The translations under genes and the position numbers were made by a program. The notes beneath the pieces were generated by a model, which saw only the letters and a list, made by a program, of their open reading frames with translations, was not told the origin of the DNA and did no database searches. 64,000 nucleotides of DNA from Tamarix chinensis (Eukaryota > Streptophyta > Magnoliopsida > Caryophyllales > Tamaricaceae), in the NCBI GenBank assembly GCA_030549775.1, contig CM060172.1, positions 124,237,122-124,301,121 on the forward strand, read 5' to 3'. This document shows positions 1 to 11,981 of the stretch, piece after piece; positions within the stretch are counted from its first letter, which is position 1; every line of letters starts with the position of its first letter.

Positions 1-749
1 ACCACATAAAATATCCTATATATCTATGTTGGTCAAGTTGCACGGTATAAATATTGATTGATTGGTGTTAGTTGCTTTATTTTGTTTAAAAATTAAATTT
101 GTTAAAATCCTTATAAATATTAAAAGCTACGGTTAAAAATTGCATCTTGAATTGAAACTCTATTTCTAAACTAAGCCTAAAGTTGTATGTGAACTAAATT
201 TTCCCCTCAAGTCTAACCCAAGTCGGCAATTTACACCGTGGAATCGTTTCAATGTTATAGGTGAAAATGATTTGCGTTATAATATTTAATTTAAAGCTAA
301 ATGTGTATAAATATTTTACTACTATAATACACATTTTATAATACTAGAATATACATCCTTCAAGATAATATTTTTATATATGTGCATTATTCCATGAAGG
401 ATAAAAATCTTCTAGGATACAAATTTTCAGTATAAAAACAATAGTAAGGATAGACTTCTTTCTTTTTTCTTTTGTTTTTTATAAGTGTGCATTTTTCTAG
501 GAAAAAGAATATATATTTTTAAATGTTTATTACTCTAAAAGAATAATTTACATCTCTGAAAATAAGTGCACCTATTCTCTAGAAGAAAAATACACGTTTA
601 CTAAATTTTCTCATTTGGCGCAAATTAATTGGATGGGTTTTTGAAAAATGTTTATTCCTGCTCTATTTTTGCTGCTTGTTCCTAAGCCATTTTGAAATGG
701 CGTGTTCTTGCTTTCTGGAAATGTGTTGTTGCAAGAGTACCAAAGTATG
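1..749. other. AT-rich sequence without a recognisable gene
   Basis: No reading frame with recognisable motifs and no repeat shared with the rest of the window was seen. It is plain AT-rich flanking DNA up to the target duplication of the first hAT element. Confidence 0.6.
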
Positions 750-769
750 GTCCCACCTAGAGGTGGCAA

Positions 770-1280
770 TCGGGTCGAGCGGGTCGGGTTCGGGTCGGGT
801 CATTTGACTATTGCGGGTCGGGTACGGGTTGGGTCGGGTCACTAACGGATCGGGTCATTTCGGGTCAATCAATTTGGCGGGTCGGGTCGGGTCGGGTCGG
901 GTCATTAACGGGTCGGGTCATTTCGGGTCAATTTGTCGGGTCGGGTCATTTCGGGTTAATTTGTCGGGTCGGGTTAGGTCCGGCTATTCGAGTTAAGAAA
1001 ACTCGGATTCGAATAATTTCGGGTTAACTTGACTGGTGGTAGGGTCGGGTTAGTTTTGGGTCATTTTCTAGTTCACGTGAGTAGGTGGCTTCGGCCGGTT
1101 CAGGTCATTTCATATTTTCATGTAATAATATAATATGACGAGTTAGTTATGTCCGAGTTGTTTCGAGTTAAGTTGATGGGTGGGGTCATTTGACTCATTT
1201 CATACAATTTGACGGGTTGAATTCAATTAATTACGGGTTAACTTAACGGGTCGAGTTTTGACGGGTTTACTCATATTCGA
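770..1280. repeat. GGGTCGGGT-type subterminal minisatellite (left)
   Basis: Imperfect tandem iterations of GGGTCGGGTCATT and GGGTCAATTTG, densest at 770-1000 and thinning to 1280. They translate into Gly/Arg/Ser/Val-rich frames that are not genes. They are probably the subterminal binding zone of the hAT element; the mirrored zone is at about 2655-2915. Confidence 0.8.
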
Positions 1281-1539
1281 GCCTAAGTAATTATCATTTC
1301 ATAAATCATAAATATTAGAGACAGACAATCATAAGATTAATATTGCAGATAAAATAATTAAAAATATTAAATGCCCTTATTTTCACAAATAAATAGTAAA
1401 GATATTTATAAATTTTAATAATAAAAAATATTGCGCTTTGAATCAAACAAAGATATTTATCATTGATTATAATTTATTTGATAACTTAAAATATTTAATT
1501 ACTTAAAAAAAGATAATTTTATAAAATAAAGATGATCAA

Positions 1540-1935
1540 AACAAGACTATACAATGTATAATTAATTATCATTTATTACATTGTATATATTAGATACAAT
1601 AATAAGATTACTAGTAAAGATAAATGAAATAAGAATATTATATGTGTTTTATTTTTACAAAGGTAAATAATAAAAATATTTATAAGTTTTAATAGCATTA
1701 TATTTTATTGCTTAAAATATTTATAAATTTTAAAAGTAAAAATATTAGATATTTATAATATATTATATTTACTTAATTAGTTAAAATATTTGCTTACTTA
1801 AAAAAAGATAATTTTATAAAATAAATGTGAGCATAACAAGAATAAATAATGTATAATTATCATTTATTACATTGTAAATATTAGATACAATCATAAGATT
1901 ATTAGTAAAGATAAATGAAAAAAGAGTATTATATG
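1540..1935. repeat. Internal tandem repeat of hAT copy 1 (2 units, ~298-bp period)
   Basis: A block with TACAATGTATAATTA, CATTTATTACATTGTA and AGTAAAGATAAATGAA occurs near 1548 and again near 1846. The second hAT copy carries about five units of the same block in opposite orientation (58320-59410), so copy number of this internal repeat varies between copies. Confidence 0.7.
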
Positions 1936-2654
1936 TGTTTTATTTTATTAACATTATTATATTTATATTTTTATTGTAATATTTTTATTAATTATTATTA
2001 TTATAGTAAAAAAAATATAATAAGTTATTTTAAACATAATTTAAATTAAATAATAATTTTATATATTTTCATTAATTATTATATATATATATATATTCAT
2101 ATAAATTAAAAATTAAATAATGTAAAATATAAATACTAATATTATAATTAACAAAAATAATTAGATATTGTAAATTTAAAATTGATGAACGTAGAATACT
2201 AAATTATATTTAAAGTAAATTAATAATATTAAAAGAAAAAATATAACAAAAACTTTAAATTTAGGGTTGTAACGTGAGATACTCTTGATACGGGGTATAG
2301 TTATTATTTGTTGGATTTTGTGGGTGATAAGTGATAAATTGATAACTAATAAATGATACTATTATACTATTCTATTAAGGGTTTCTTCAAATAGGTGGAT
2401 TAGTAGATGTAATGAACACGTTTTGAAAATCATTTTATAGGATTATAACTGGATGTTTGTCTTTTTTATTTTGGTTTTTTATTTATTAATAATATATCTT
2501 ATTAGGATATCATTAATAAATAAGAATGTCTAGGGTAAAATTATGAAAAATAAGTACAATTTATAAAATATTATATTTTTTAAAAGCTTTAAATGAATAA
2601 TAAAATATATGTAATTTATTATTATTATTATAATATATTTTGATGTCTGATTAG

Positions 2655-2915
2655 GTTAATGTTGGGTCAGATCAGGTGATTGTCGGGTCGGATCGGGTCA
2701 AAGCGGGTCAGGTTAATACCGGGTCAGGTCACTATCGGGTCGGGTCAATTGCGGATCGGGTCGGCATCAGGTCGGGTCGGGTTGATTATTATCAGGTCAG
2801 TGCCGGGTCGGGTCATTGTCGGGTCGAGTCAGGATCAGGTCGGGTTGCTAAATTTTTCGGATCATATCGGGTCGGATTTCGTTCGGATCGGATCGAGTTG
2901 GACGGATCGGATCAA
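2655..2915. repeat. GGGTC-type subterminal minisatellite (right)
   Basis: Iterated GGGTCGGGTC, GGATCGGGTC and CAGGTCACTATC variants lead to the right end of the hAT element. The two overlapping frames through it are low-complexity translations, not proteins. Confidence 0.75.
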
Positions 2916-2938
2916 CTTTTACCAGCTCTAGTCACACC

Positions 2939-3834
2939 TAGCCACTCACCCACCGTTCGACGAATCTGTCAAATATATACTATTAGTATACGAGGCATTC
3001 GGTAATTGTAAATTGGAACTTAATTGGCTTTGATGCTGTAGCTAATTTTAACTGATTCCATATTCCGATACCCTTCACCCACGCCTCTACTTCTTGTGGC
3101 TGTAGCAATGGAAGCTGCAGTCGTCGCACCTTGGCCGCAGCCGGCCATTTCCCTCCTTGATCACCGCCCTTGCCACAGTAGAATTTTTGTCGTATACGCC
3201 ATATAAGACAAAACTAGTAATCCTGTGCCGACATTATAGTGCATCAATAGGACCCATATGTATGTATGTATTATGCTGCGTACATACATAGAAATATATG
3301 TATGTATGCATGTATAAAACTGTGTTATATATTAATTATAGGATACATTTGCATACACGATCTTATATATCTATACAAGATTATACTCTTAATACAACAA
3401 AATCATGATTTTCTTCTCCTTTAATCTCATAAACTATATATGAGCAATTAACCTATACAATCCCATTACTCAGTTCTTTTCTTTTACTTTGTCCATATGC
3501 ATGCCACAGGCTGGGTATATATATATATATATACTCAAGAAGAGCACGTAGCGTCTTTTGCTTACTAGCTAGCATGTGAAGAGCTTTTCGGCAATTATAA
3601 ATATAAATATATACATGTGTAGTGTGACGTAAACCCATACAGTGCAATCATGACGGTTTCTTGCCACTTTAACTTACTTCTATCTACTTTCTTTCTTTAA
3701 GTTGGCATATATCGATCTGGTATTATTAAGTATCGAACTTCAAAAATAAATATATTTAATCGAAAATAGTCGATCTATACATTTTATAATTTCAAACACG
3801 TACATACACCATGCACTACAAACATATATAGTTT
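2939..3834. other. Unannotated spacer with a short GC-richer patch
   Basis: Between the hAT element and the first copia LTR. A patch at 3060-3185 is GC-richer than its surroundings and has a 33-codon frame starting at 3108, too short to call. TATG/TATA microsatellite-like runs lie at 3255-3315 and 3515-3532. Nothing else is recognisable. Confidence 0.4.
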
Positions 3835-4543
3835 TTATTAATATATTTTCAGTTTTCTATGTAATTGTTATGATTATTTTACATATATAAAATAATTTTA
3901 TATTTTATAAATATATTAACTATAAAGTGTGGGCCATATAAAATTAAATATAAAGTATAACAATTAAGTTTATTTAATACGATCTTAGGTAATTATAGAA
4001 TGTATATGGATATATAATAGGATCACGAAAATGATGGAAGAATAAAGTTATATTAATTTTAAATGTATATTGGTGTAATTATTAGGTCAAACCTATTATT
4101 AGGTTTTAAATGCTACTAGGCCTCATTGGTTTTCTCATCTGCACTTCTTCTTCTCTCTCTTTCTCTTTTTTTTTCCTCCTTTCTCTATATATGCTTTATA
4201 TATTGAAGATTGAAGAGACTACCAAGACTAAATTCTCCTCTCAAAATCAAGTGAATTCAAGTATGAGGAAGATAAAATTCAAAGCACCATTGGGTTGAAA
4301 GAGGAAGGGCATAGAACTACTTAATGGTGTTTTCATTGTGATTTAGGGATCTTCTGATCTCAATCTAATCAATAGCTAGAGGTATGCATTATATAGTGAT
4401 TATAACATATTTAAGTATTCAATTTTACATAAAATATATAATTTCATGTGTTTGGGTTTTTAGATGAAATTGTCTTGATTTGTGCATGAATTCATGAAAT
4501 TAATTGTGTTATGTTCATATTTCATGCCATATATAGTACAACA
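3835..4543 (+). repeat. 5' LTR of copia copy 1
   Basis: Aligns with 9377-10190 through shared blocks such as TTTTAAATGTATATTGGTGT, TTTAGGGATCTT and AATTCATGAAATTAATTGTG. The start is degenerate (TATTAATAT against TGTTAATAT in the right LTR). A short frame at 4110-4298 lies inside the LTR and is not a gene. Confidence 0.8.
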
Positions 4544-4544
4544 A

Positions 4545-4556
4545 TCGTATAAGAGC
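4545..4556 (+). promoter_or_regulatory. Primer-binding site (initiator Met-tRNA type)
   Basis: TCGTATAAGAGC matches 10 of 12 bases of the usual plant copia site TGGTATCAGAGC and sits directly after the left LTR, as reverse-transcription priming requires. Confidence 0.7.
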
Positions 4557-6041
4557 TTCTAAGGCCTCTATTTTGATCTTATTTACAATTGATTATGTTT
4601 GGTGTCATTTTTTCCCATCAAGCAAAACTGCAAAAAACTACATGTCCAAGAAGAAACACAGGGTGTGCTTTTTAACACCGGGGTTCGTGCTTTATTTCAT
4701 TGCCTTAAAATAATTTTTCTCTACTTCTCAGTAATCAACTTTTGGAATGCACAAGGCATATTTACTAACACAAGTGACCTATGCTTCATCAACACAACTG
4801 ATTTGCCCTACATAGTTAGCCTATGTTAGAGGCTATTCCATTTGGAAGTTTTTTTTTATTGTGATTATGTTCTCATATATATTAAGGCTATGTTTGGAAA
4901 AGTTTTGATTACATAAAGTATGTATCATGTGTGTTTAACATGATTTCAGTGACTAGGACTTAGGCACAACAATCCTAATCATGGACAATCAAGCATTCAT
5001 TTGTTTCTTTAGTCACATCTAGATTATATGATACTAGTTGTGATATATTATGCATATATAATTGGTGTAATCCTCCGAGGCCATTCATTAGCATATGCTA
5101 ATTGCATTGGATTATATGGTTAAATCATTATCCTCAACTTGCTTGTAGGGATTAAGGGTTATAGGATGGCTCAATAGTTTTAATATTAAGGTGCATGAGT
5201 CCTTATAGTTAATTTTTTATCCTATGGGTGGATTTAATGTCTTGATCCATGATATTTTCCTTTGATAATATGTTATACATTGGTCGAGCATATATATATA
5301 TGGTTTTGTACTTTTACTTCAAGATAATCATAAGCATGTATAAGTTTATTTAATTGGAAAAATCTATCCTAGGTAAATGATTGTGCCTTATTTAAATGTT
5401 GTGATCCTCAAGTTTGAGGACATAGCTATTATATATCAATATAGATACTTCTTTTATTATTGGGTCTTTAATTTGGTTGAGGTAGTCAAGTAAGATGAAA
5501 GCCCATTATGATAGATGATAGCATTCCGTGGAGAATGAAAGTCATGAGTGATAGAAGAAATTCAATAACATAAGCAACATAAACATAAATGATGAGACAT
5601 ATGGTGCTACTAAGGGCCTTGTTGATCACCATTAGAACACCAAGGATTTGCTTAGGGTTATTGAGTTAAAGCCTTGGAAAGCACATTTATCATGAGTTTT
5701 CCAACCATTAATATCATAATTTTTAAAGGATTTAATAATAAAATTAAGGAACTTAACAATAAAATTAATGTATTTTGGGTCATAAGTAGGTTAAAGCTTT
5801 GATTCACTTTAGTTGAACTCTATTTCATGGTTGTATAACCCATTCAAATTATCTTACCACATACAAAGGAAAATAATCCATTAATTAATTATTGTCCATG
5901 TATGTATAAGATGAAGAAATAATTTAGATGGTTATGAAAGAGAGTGTAATGATGGTACTAAGGGAAAAGACAAAATTTGCAAGCCAAAAGTTTTAAAAGG
6001 CAATATTTCACCTCAAGATGAAGTCAAAATGGCATTCAAAA

Positions 6042-6083
6042 TGCCTTTTTCGTGAAAGGAAGAGGCATATGAAGAACTATTGC
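6042..6083 (+). pseudogene. copia gag zinc-knuckle remnant
   Basis: The frame reads C-L-F-R-E-R-K-R-H-M-K-N-Y-C, the CCHC spacing (C-x2-C-x4-H-x4-C) of a gag nucleocapsid knuckle, with the second Cys changed to Arg (CGT, one transition from TGT). The rest of gag, between the primer-binding site and here, is too decayed to outline. Confidence 0.6.
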
Positions 6084-7096
6084 ATTAAGTATATTGTCGG
6101 GCTCTATATGAAAAGTTATACAACCCCTCTAGTATCTTATGAATCTCATGTAGTTGACGTAAGGCATAATACACAATGGATTGATTTTAGTTAAAAAATC
6201 TAAGTGTGTAACTATTTACATATTATGTAAAGAATGAAAGAACTAGGAGGCTACAAACTTTAGTTCTAGTTCTTGTTCATGAAGTTGGTTTTAGATAGTG
6301 GATTTGTATGAGAGGCGTAAAAGGCTTTTACCATATTGATAAACCTTGTATGGTGTAAGTTCAAAGGTCCTATTCCCCATTTACTAGCAACATGATTACA
6401 TTAACACTACAACAAACATAGATGCTAATTCTCAATTGTGTGTTATGAAAATTCACTCCTCCATGTTGTGTTCCAAGATACTATAAGGACATACCTTAAT
6501 AAATAAATATGAATTTTTATAAATGAAAGAGTACTTAATAATTTTGATTTTATTAATTTTAGATTTGTGTAAGTTGTATTAAAGGAAAGTAGATAAATTA
6601 GTCAAGGATATGTGCCATCATGAGTGCACCTAAAGATTAGACAAACTAATATATGTATATCTAATGAGGATTCATGTGGCTAGAGATACTTTATATCTTT
6701 TTTTGATGATCACTAGTGTTGTATGAATCTATACTTTTTTCATAATGAATATGAAGCATTGGATACCTTTAAAGTGTCTAAGGTAGAGATAAATAAATAA
6801 TATGGCTAGGGGTAAATATTAGATTAATAGGTACACTAAATATTGTTAAGCACCTCATTCTTAGTAATTTTCTTTAAAAGCATGGGATTGTTACCTAATA
6901 GGGGTATAGAAAGAAGAAACAAGAAATTGTGGGATATGGTGCGGAGTATGCCAAACAAATCTAACCTTCTAGGTTCTTGTAGATTGCACCACTAAAGATA
7001 ACCATGCATATGCAGATGCACCTCAAATTTGATTTCAGCTAGAGTTGTGTTGACAAAATTTTGATATATATTTAAGGGTTGGAGGCCAGGTGCAAT

Positions 7097-7122
7097 GTGT
7101 GTGTGTGTGTGTGTGTGTGTGT
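7097..7122. repeat. (GT)n microsatellite
   Basis: A run of about 13 GT units inside the integrase part of copia copy 1, which it interrupts. Confidence 0.9.
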
Positions 7123-7157
7123 TTAGGTTATTCACATAAACTAAGGGTACATAACCA

Positions 7158-7625
7158 CAAGATAAGAAGCTAGACCCAATAACCATTAGCGTATATTTCA
7201 TTGGATACATTGAGTGGTATAAGGGTCGTTGGTTTTGTTATTTGTCTAATAGCACTAGATTTATGGAGTTGAGAAATATAAGTTTCTTGACATAAATTAA
7301 TCGGTGGGAGTGATCAAATCAGAAACCTAGTTTCACAATTGATCATATAGAGTGAAGAATTACACTTCATGTAGTGAATAGGCCTTTGATCACAATGTAT
7401 CTCAATTACATGTCATTGTTGAATAATAGGTCAATGTGTCTCCACGGTTTGATAATTATATCCAGTAGATTGGTTGTTGAGTATTCTCCATTGGAGAATG
7501 TTGTACCAGCATCGAGAAGGTCTACTAGGAAAATAAGGTCATCAATTTCTAGTGACTATTATGTGTATCTGATAGAATCAAACTATGATATTTATTTTGT
7601 CAATAATACCAAAATATTTATGTAA
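7158..7625 (+). pseudogene. copia integrase C-terminus and start of RT region
   Basis: 7158-7300 reads DKKLDPITISVYFIGY followed by YKGRWF, the conserved integrase C-terminal block of plant copia polyproteins (usual form EKKLDPRTISGYFIGY). An 83-codon frame at 7374-7622 contains RRSTRKIRSSISSDYYVYL, matching the linker ahead of reverse transcriptase (RRSTR..R.AISDDY.VYL). A stop and a frame change separate the two. Family assignment is confident; the reading frame is dead. Confidence 0.75.
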
Positions 7626-9058
7626 TTTAAGGGTAGTTCAAAATATTAGTTATGGTACAAAAAGATGAGCTAAACTTTATAAAGGTCAATGATATATAGG
7701 ACCTTGTGTAGTTACTTGATAGAGCTAAGCTTATTGGATACTTGCAAGTCTTTAAGACTAAAAAAGGCTCTTAAGGTAACATTCATAGCTATAATGATAA
7801 GCTAGTTGCTAAGAGTTTGCTCACATGTTGATGAAATTCATAGCATATGTTTATTTTGAATCACAATAAATGACCTTTTTAAGTGGTGAGCTAAAGGAGG
7901 AAGTATATATGAAACAATCGAAAGGTTACTCCTCTAGTACAGATGATAATTTAGCATGAAAGCTTAATAGAGTCATGTATAGATACAAATATGCTTTTTC
8001 AACAATGGTATCTATGCTTCCATAGTATTTTATTTGGGTATGAAGGTAATCCCATGGATTAGAGTACATAATTTGAGGTTATTGGGAGTGAAGTGTGTTT
8101 TATTGAGCTATGTATAGATAAAGGTTTGCTTGCATGTTATGCTAAATAGATGATTAATGAAGTGAAATAGTTTCTTTCAAAATGTTGAAATAAAGGGTAT
8201 AGGTGACAAATATTATATCATTTAAGTCCCATCAAGATAGATCATGTGGGATATTAACACCATCTTAAGGGACCTACGTCAATAAGGTGTTAGAAATTTG
8301 TAGAATAAAGGATTGCTTACTAAGTGTAGCTCCAATTGTTAAATAATAAATTCTCATTTTGAGTCAGTTCTCAAGAAATGACATAGAAACAAGTGATATA
8401 AGAGACATCTAATATGCTTCTATGCTAGGAAGCCTTATATATGCTTAGGAACACATAGGTTCTAGCATTGTGTATGCCATTGGAGTATTGAGATGTTTCT
8501 AAATTAACTCATACATTAAGCACTATTATCCACTAAAGCTTGCAAAAAATGTTATAAAGTGCCTAAGAAGTTCAAAGGATCACATGCTTATATATTATCA
8601 AGTTGAACATTTAAAGGTAGTTGATTATTTATATGCATATATACTTTGTTAGCCATGTAGTAGATTTATGTAAATCTAAATCTTGTTTCATAAATATGTT
8701 ATTCAAAAAAGTTAGATAAGGATTGCATAAACTCTTCTACCATGGAGTCTAAACTCATTTCTTTATTTGAAGTTCAAAACTTAGTGTGTGATACAAGAAT
8801 CTAAATTTTAGTGTTAAAGTGATCGACTCTAATTTTAGGCGCTCGAGGACTATATATGATATTGAGTTGACCTCTTTAATTCAAGGAATAATAAGTAGTG
8901 GAATTCTTGTTATAAGCATTGAAATTGAATGCTTAGAGATAAAGAAATGTGCTTCAGTCGTCATTTAACATGCAAACACTGAATCTATGTTAATTGATCC
9001 TTTAACTAAGAGCATTCCACTGTGTAAGCTTAAGGATCATGTTCTGGTATGGGCATAA
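7626..9058 (+). pseudogene. copia reverse transcriptase / RNase H remnant
   Basis: Scattered conserved blocks lie in pol order. Near 8325 the frame gives DCLLSVAPIV. At about 8410-8450 it gives the YASMLGSLIYA block, and near 8540-8600 the K..KCLRSSKDHMLIYYQ block. The C-terminus at 8969-9058 reads HANTESMLIDPLTKSIPL and ends in a natural stop at 9056-9058; the ADPLTKG motif is diagnostic for the end of copia RNase H. Frameshifts and stops lie between the blocks. Confidence 0.75.
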
Positions 9059-9376
9059 GGTCCATACGTAATGTTTATTATATAATATATCATGGTCAGA
9101 TGTAATAGAGATTATTTTGTGTTCATTTCTCATTTAGGATGTGTAAGTATGGTTTATAGAGAAATGACACATTAAGTTATTATACCTTGAGCAGACATTA
9201 TGTTTATCACATTGTTAAAGTTGTGGATGAAATTAGTCCATTTTGATACATGATATATAATTTTAAAAATGTTAAGAGCTTGTTGCCATGATCCATGCTC
9301 TATTTTCATCATAAAGTTTACACTAATATAAGAAGACCATAATAAGGATCTAATTTATCCTGACAAAGTAGAATAA

Positions 9377-10190
9377 TGTTAATATATTTTCAGCTTTCTA
9401 TATAATTATTAGTACTATTTTACATTAATAAAGCATGTTTATGTTTTATAAATATACTATCTATAAGGTTTCATCCATGTAAAATTAGATATAAAGTATG
9501 GTGATAAAGCTTATTTAATATGGTATGAACTTCGTAATCTGGCTTAGTTATCTCTTTTATTATTTCTTGACGGTAGATATAGTTATAGAATGTATATGGG
9601 TATATATAAGGATAATAGAAAGAAGGAAAATGTAAAGACATATAAATTTTAAATGTATATTGGTGTGGTTATTGAATCTAACCCATAATCAGGTTTTAAA
9701 GCCACAAGGTTGTTAAAAATCACAAGACTCTTCTATATTTAGGTTCATGCTTCTTCTTCTCTCTTCTACTCCTTTCTCTATATACACTTTATGCATTGAT
9801 GGTTCAAGAGAAAATCAAGGCTTGATTAACCTCTTAAAATCATGTGAGTTCAAGTATGAAGAAGATAAAATTGATAGTTCCCTACTCCTATCTCTTTTGT
9901 TAAAGGCATGCACCATCGAGTTATAAGTGGAATGGCAAAGAATTGCTAAATTGTGTTTGTGTTGTTATTTAGGGATCTTTTGATGATGTTGATCTAATCA
10001 ATAGCTGGAGGTAATAATTATATAGTGACTATAAGGTATTTAAAAATTCAATTCCGTATAAAGTATATGATTTCATGTGTGAAGGGTTTTCACATGAAAT
10101 TGTCTAGATTTGTGCATGAATTCATGAAATTAATTGTGTTGTATTCATATTGCATGCCATATATAATCTTACTATTTGTATAGTGTACAA
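9377..10190 (+). repeat. 3' LTR of copia copy 1
   Basis: Begins TGTTAATATATTTTCAGC after the purine-rich tract and repeats the left LTR through to TGCATGCCATATATAAT. It is somewhat longer than the left LTR because of small insertions (for example near 9520-9560 and 9880-9930). The 3' edge is set where similarity stops and is uncertain by about 15 bp. Confidence 0.75.
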
Positions 10191-11048
10191 TACTATTATA
10201 TAAAAATTATAGCACATAAATTGATGATAAGGCTTCGTCAACAACTCTCCTTGAAAGAGATGTTAAAAATTAACATAAGATGTGCAAATTGATGTGATAC
10301 TAGAACAATAAAAACCAAGTCATGAGTTGTAATGTCGCTAGTTATAAAAGAGAGATAAAAAATATATATAAAAAGCAATACAATGCTACACCTCTCTAAT
10401 ACAGATTAAGCAATCCATTAACATGCTTTGTGTTCAAGATCACTACTACATGGAGAGTAAGAATATGCAATAACATATTCATATGTTTTATAACATGCTT
10501 TTTTCGAGAGAAATTGTCATGGAGACCATGTTTTGCTTCCTTAAACATTACTAAGCTAGATATATAAGTTGTAATATAATGCAATACATCTTTTTTAAAC
10601 TAGGAAATATATGGGGGTAGTTATGGATTATGAAAGTTTCAAAGTCCTTAGACCAAATGGTTACAACCTTTTTTTTTTCTTGAAGATGCCATGATCATTC
10701 ATTAGAATGGACATCACCAACATCATTTGTAAGATCTAGATTATAGATCACTTACCTTACAAGTTGAACAACACATTTATCGATCTTATTTTGAAAACAC
10801 CAAAGTCCTACCATTTGAAGGATTTAAAGTTTACTAGCATGGTGGGGTGCATATATAAATATGTGTCGAGATATTAGTAGGGGAACTTAAAACAGTGATG
10901 GAGAAGATCATTGGACCTTCAAATATTTCCTTCATAAAGCACTAGAACATCATGGATAGTGTTCTCGTCACAAGTGAAGCATCAGATACATTTAGAAGAA
11001 GGAAGCCAGTGTTTGCGATTTTTAAAATATAATTCCAAAAGGCATATA
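10191..11048. other. Degenerate spacer with possible LINE scrap
   Basis: No gene. On the minus strand at about 10915-11030 a frame broken by TGA codons reads W-L-P-S-S-K-C-I, then C-F-T-C-D-E-N-T-I-H-D-V-L. The W.PS..C..C....E...H.L pattern is that of the zf-RVT domain of plant LINE elements. The call is weak because the stretch is short. Confidence 0.3.
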
Positions 11049-11981
11049 TGTAACATCCTCCTCCCAAAATTACTAATTAAAATTTTTATTTTAGTGAAAA
11101 CATTAACATAAGATATTGAGTGTTCCCACCTTAACTACCATGGAGAGAGGTATGGCCAATACCTAACCCTTATCATGTGTAAGAAAAAAGAATAGAAGAG
11201 ACAAATTTAAATACAATATACAAAGAGTTTACAATAAATTATGTCCCAAAAGGTGATAACAAGAGAAAAATAAAGCTACAACATGAACAAGAGGTATTAA
11301 TTAACCCTATAACACTCTCACCCAAACCTAATATCCCACCAAAACCTATAAGGTCATGATATCACATTGAATATGTAGAGGACAATAAAATAAAACTCAT
11401 TATTACAATGATAGTGAGTAAAACAATATATAATATTTAACATGTAATGGTAACATAGAGCGCATTAAAGGTAAACACATAGTAAGTATGCATAAATACC
11501 AAAAGGGGATGCATATGATAGTTATCTATGATAATCATTCTATAATCACATACATCAACAAAGGCCAGATGCTCATCATGTGAATATACTTAATCATATT
11601 ACAACAATGTCAATAATCCAATTTATAAGAAATACCAAACCATATAAAACCATTAACTTCCACAATACCACTCATAAACATAAAGAGTAATAGACTAAGG
11701 TAATAACCAACTAATATACAAAACAATTCCACATATAAAAGGGTAGTGCACTAAGGCAACTACCAACCACCATATTAAGCCACATTCAAATAAACCAAGG
11801 GTAGTGCACAAAGCAACTACAAGCCAATATGTCAACCAATTATAATAAACAAAATGTTAGTGCACGAAGGTAACTACCAAACCGATGTACCAAAATCGTG
11901 CCAAAGATAAAATAAAAGAGTTATTACCATTTTAGTTACTCAACCTAGGGAAACAAAATTAACCTAAGGATACTAAAATAC

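Larger units (their letters stand above)
758..2930 (+). mobile_element. Non-autonomous hAT-like element, copy 1 (GGGTC-repeat ends)
   Basis: The left end reads TAGAGGTGGCAATCGGGTCG and the right end, on the other strand, TAGAGCTGGTAAAAGTTG, so both ends start TAGAG(G/C)TG. The flanking 8-mers are GTCCCACC (750-757) and GTCACACC (2931-2938), an 8-bp target duplication with one mismatch, which is the hAT superfamily hallmark. Both subterminal zones are built of GGGTC/GGATC-type repeats and the centre is extremely AT-rich with two ~300-bp internal repeats. No transposase is visible, so movement would need a partner element. The same ends recur with a perfect target duplication at 57267-60139, which fixes the boundaries. 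Confidence 0.85.
3835..10190 (+). mobile_element. Decayed Ty1/copia LTR retrotransposon (copy 1)
   Basis: Two direct repeats of about 0.7-0.8 kb (3835-4543 and 9377-10190) bracket 4.8 kb. Just inside the left repeat is a degenerate initiator-Met-tRNA primer-binding site. Inside, in the right order for copia, are a gag zinc knuckle (6042-6083), the integrase C-terminus (7158-7300), the integrase-RT linker (7374-7625) and RT/RNase H ending at a stop at 9056-9058. A purine-rich tract (CAAAGTAGAATAA) precedes the right LTR. Many stops and frameshifts show it is dead. LTR divergence by eye is large, so the insertion is old. No clear target duplication was found, so the outer ends are approximate. 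Confidence 0.85.

Noticed and set aside
811..996. Frames rich in Gly/Arg/Ser/Val at 811-996, 2676-3005 and 59850-60309
   Set aside because: They are translations of GGGTC-type subterminal repeats of the two hAT copies, readable in several frames and both strands.
770..1280. GGGTCGGGT array as interstitial telomere
   Set aside because: The plant telomere unit is TTTAGGG; this word differs and lies inside a hAT element with target duplication.
4110..4298. 62-codon frame starting with a hydrophobic stretch
   Set aside because: It lies inside the copia LTR; the homologous position in the other LTR is not open.
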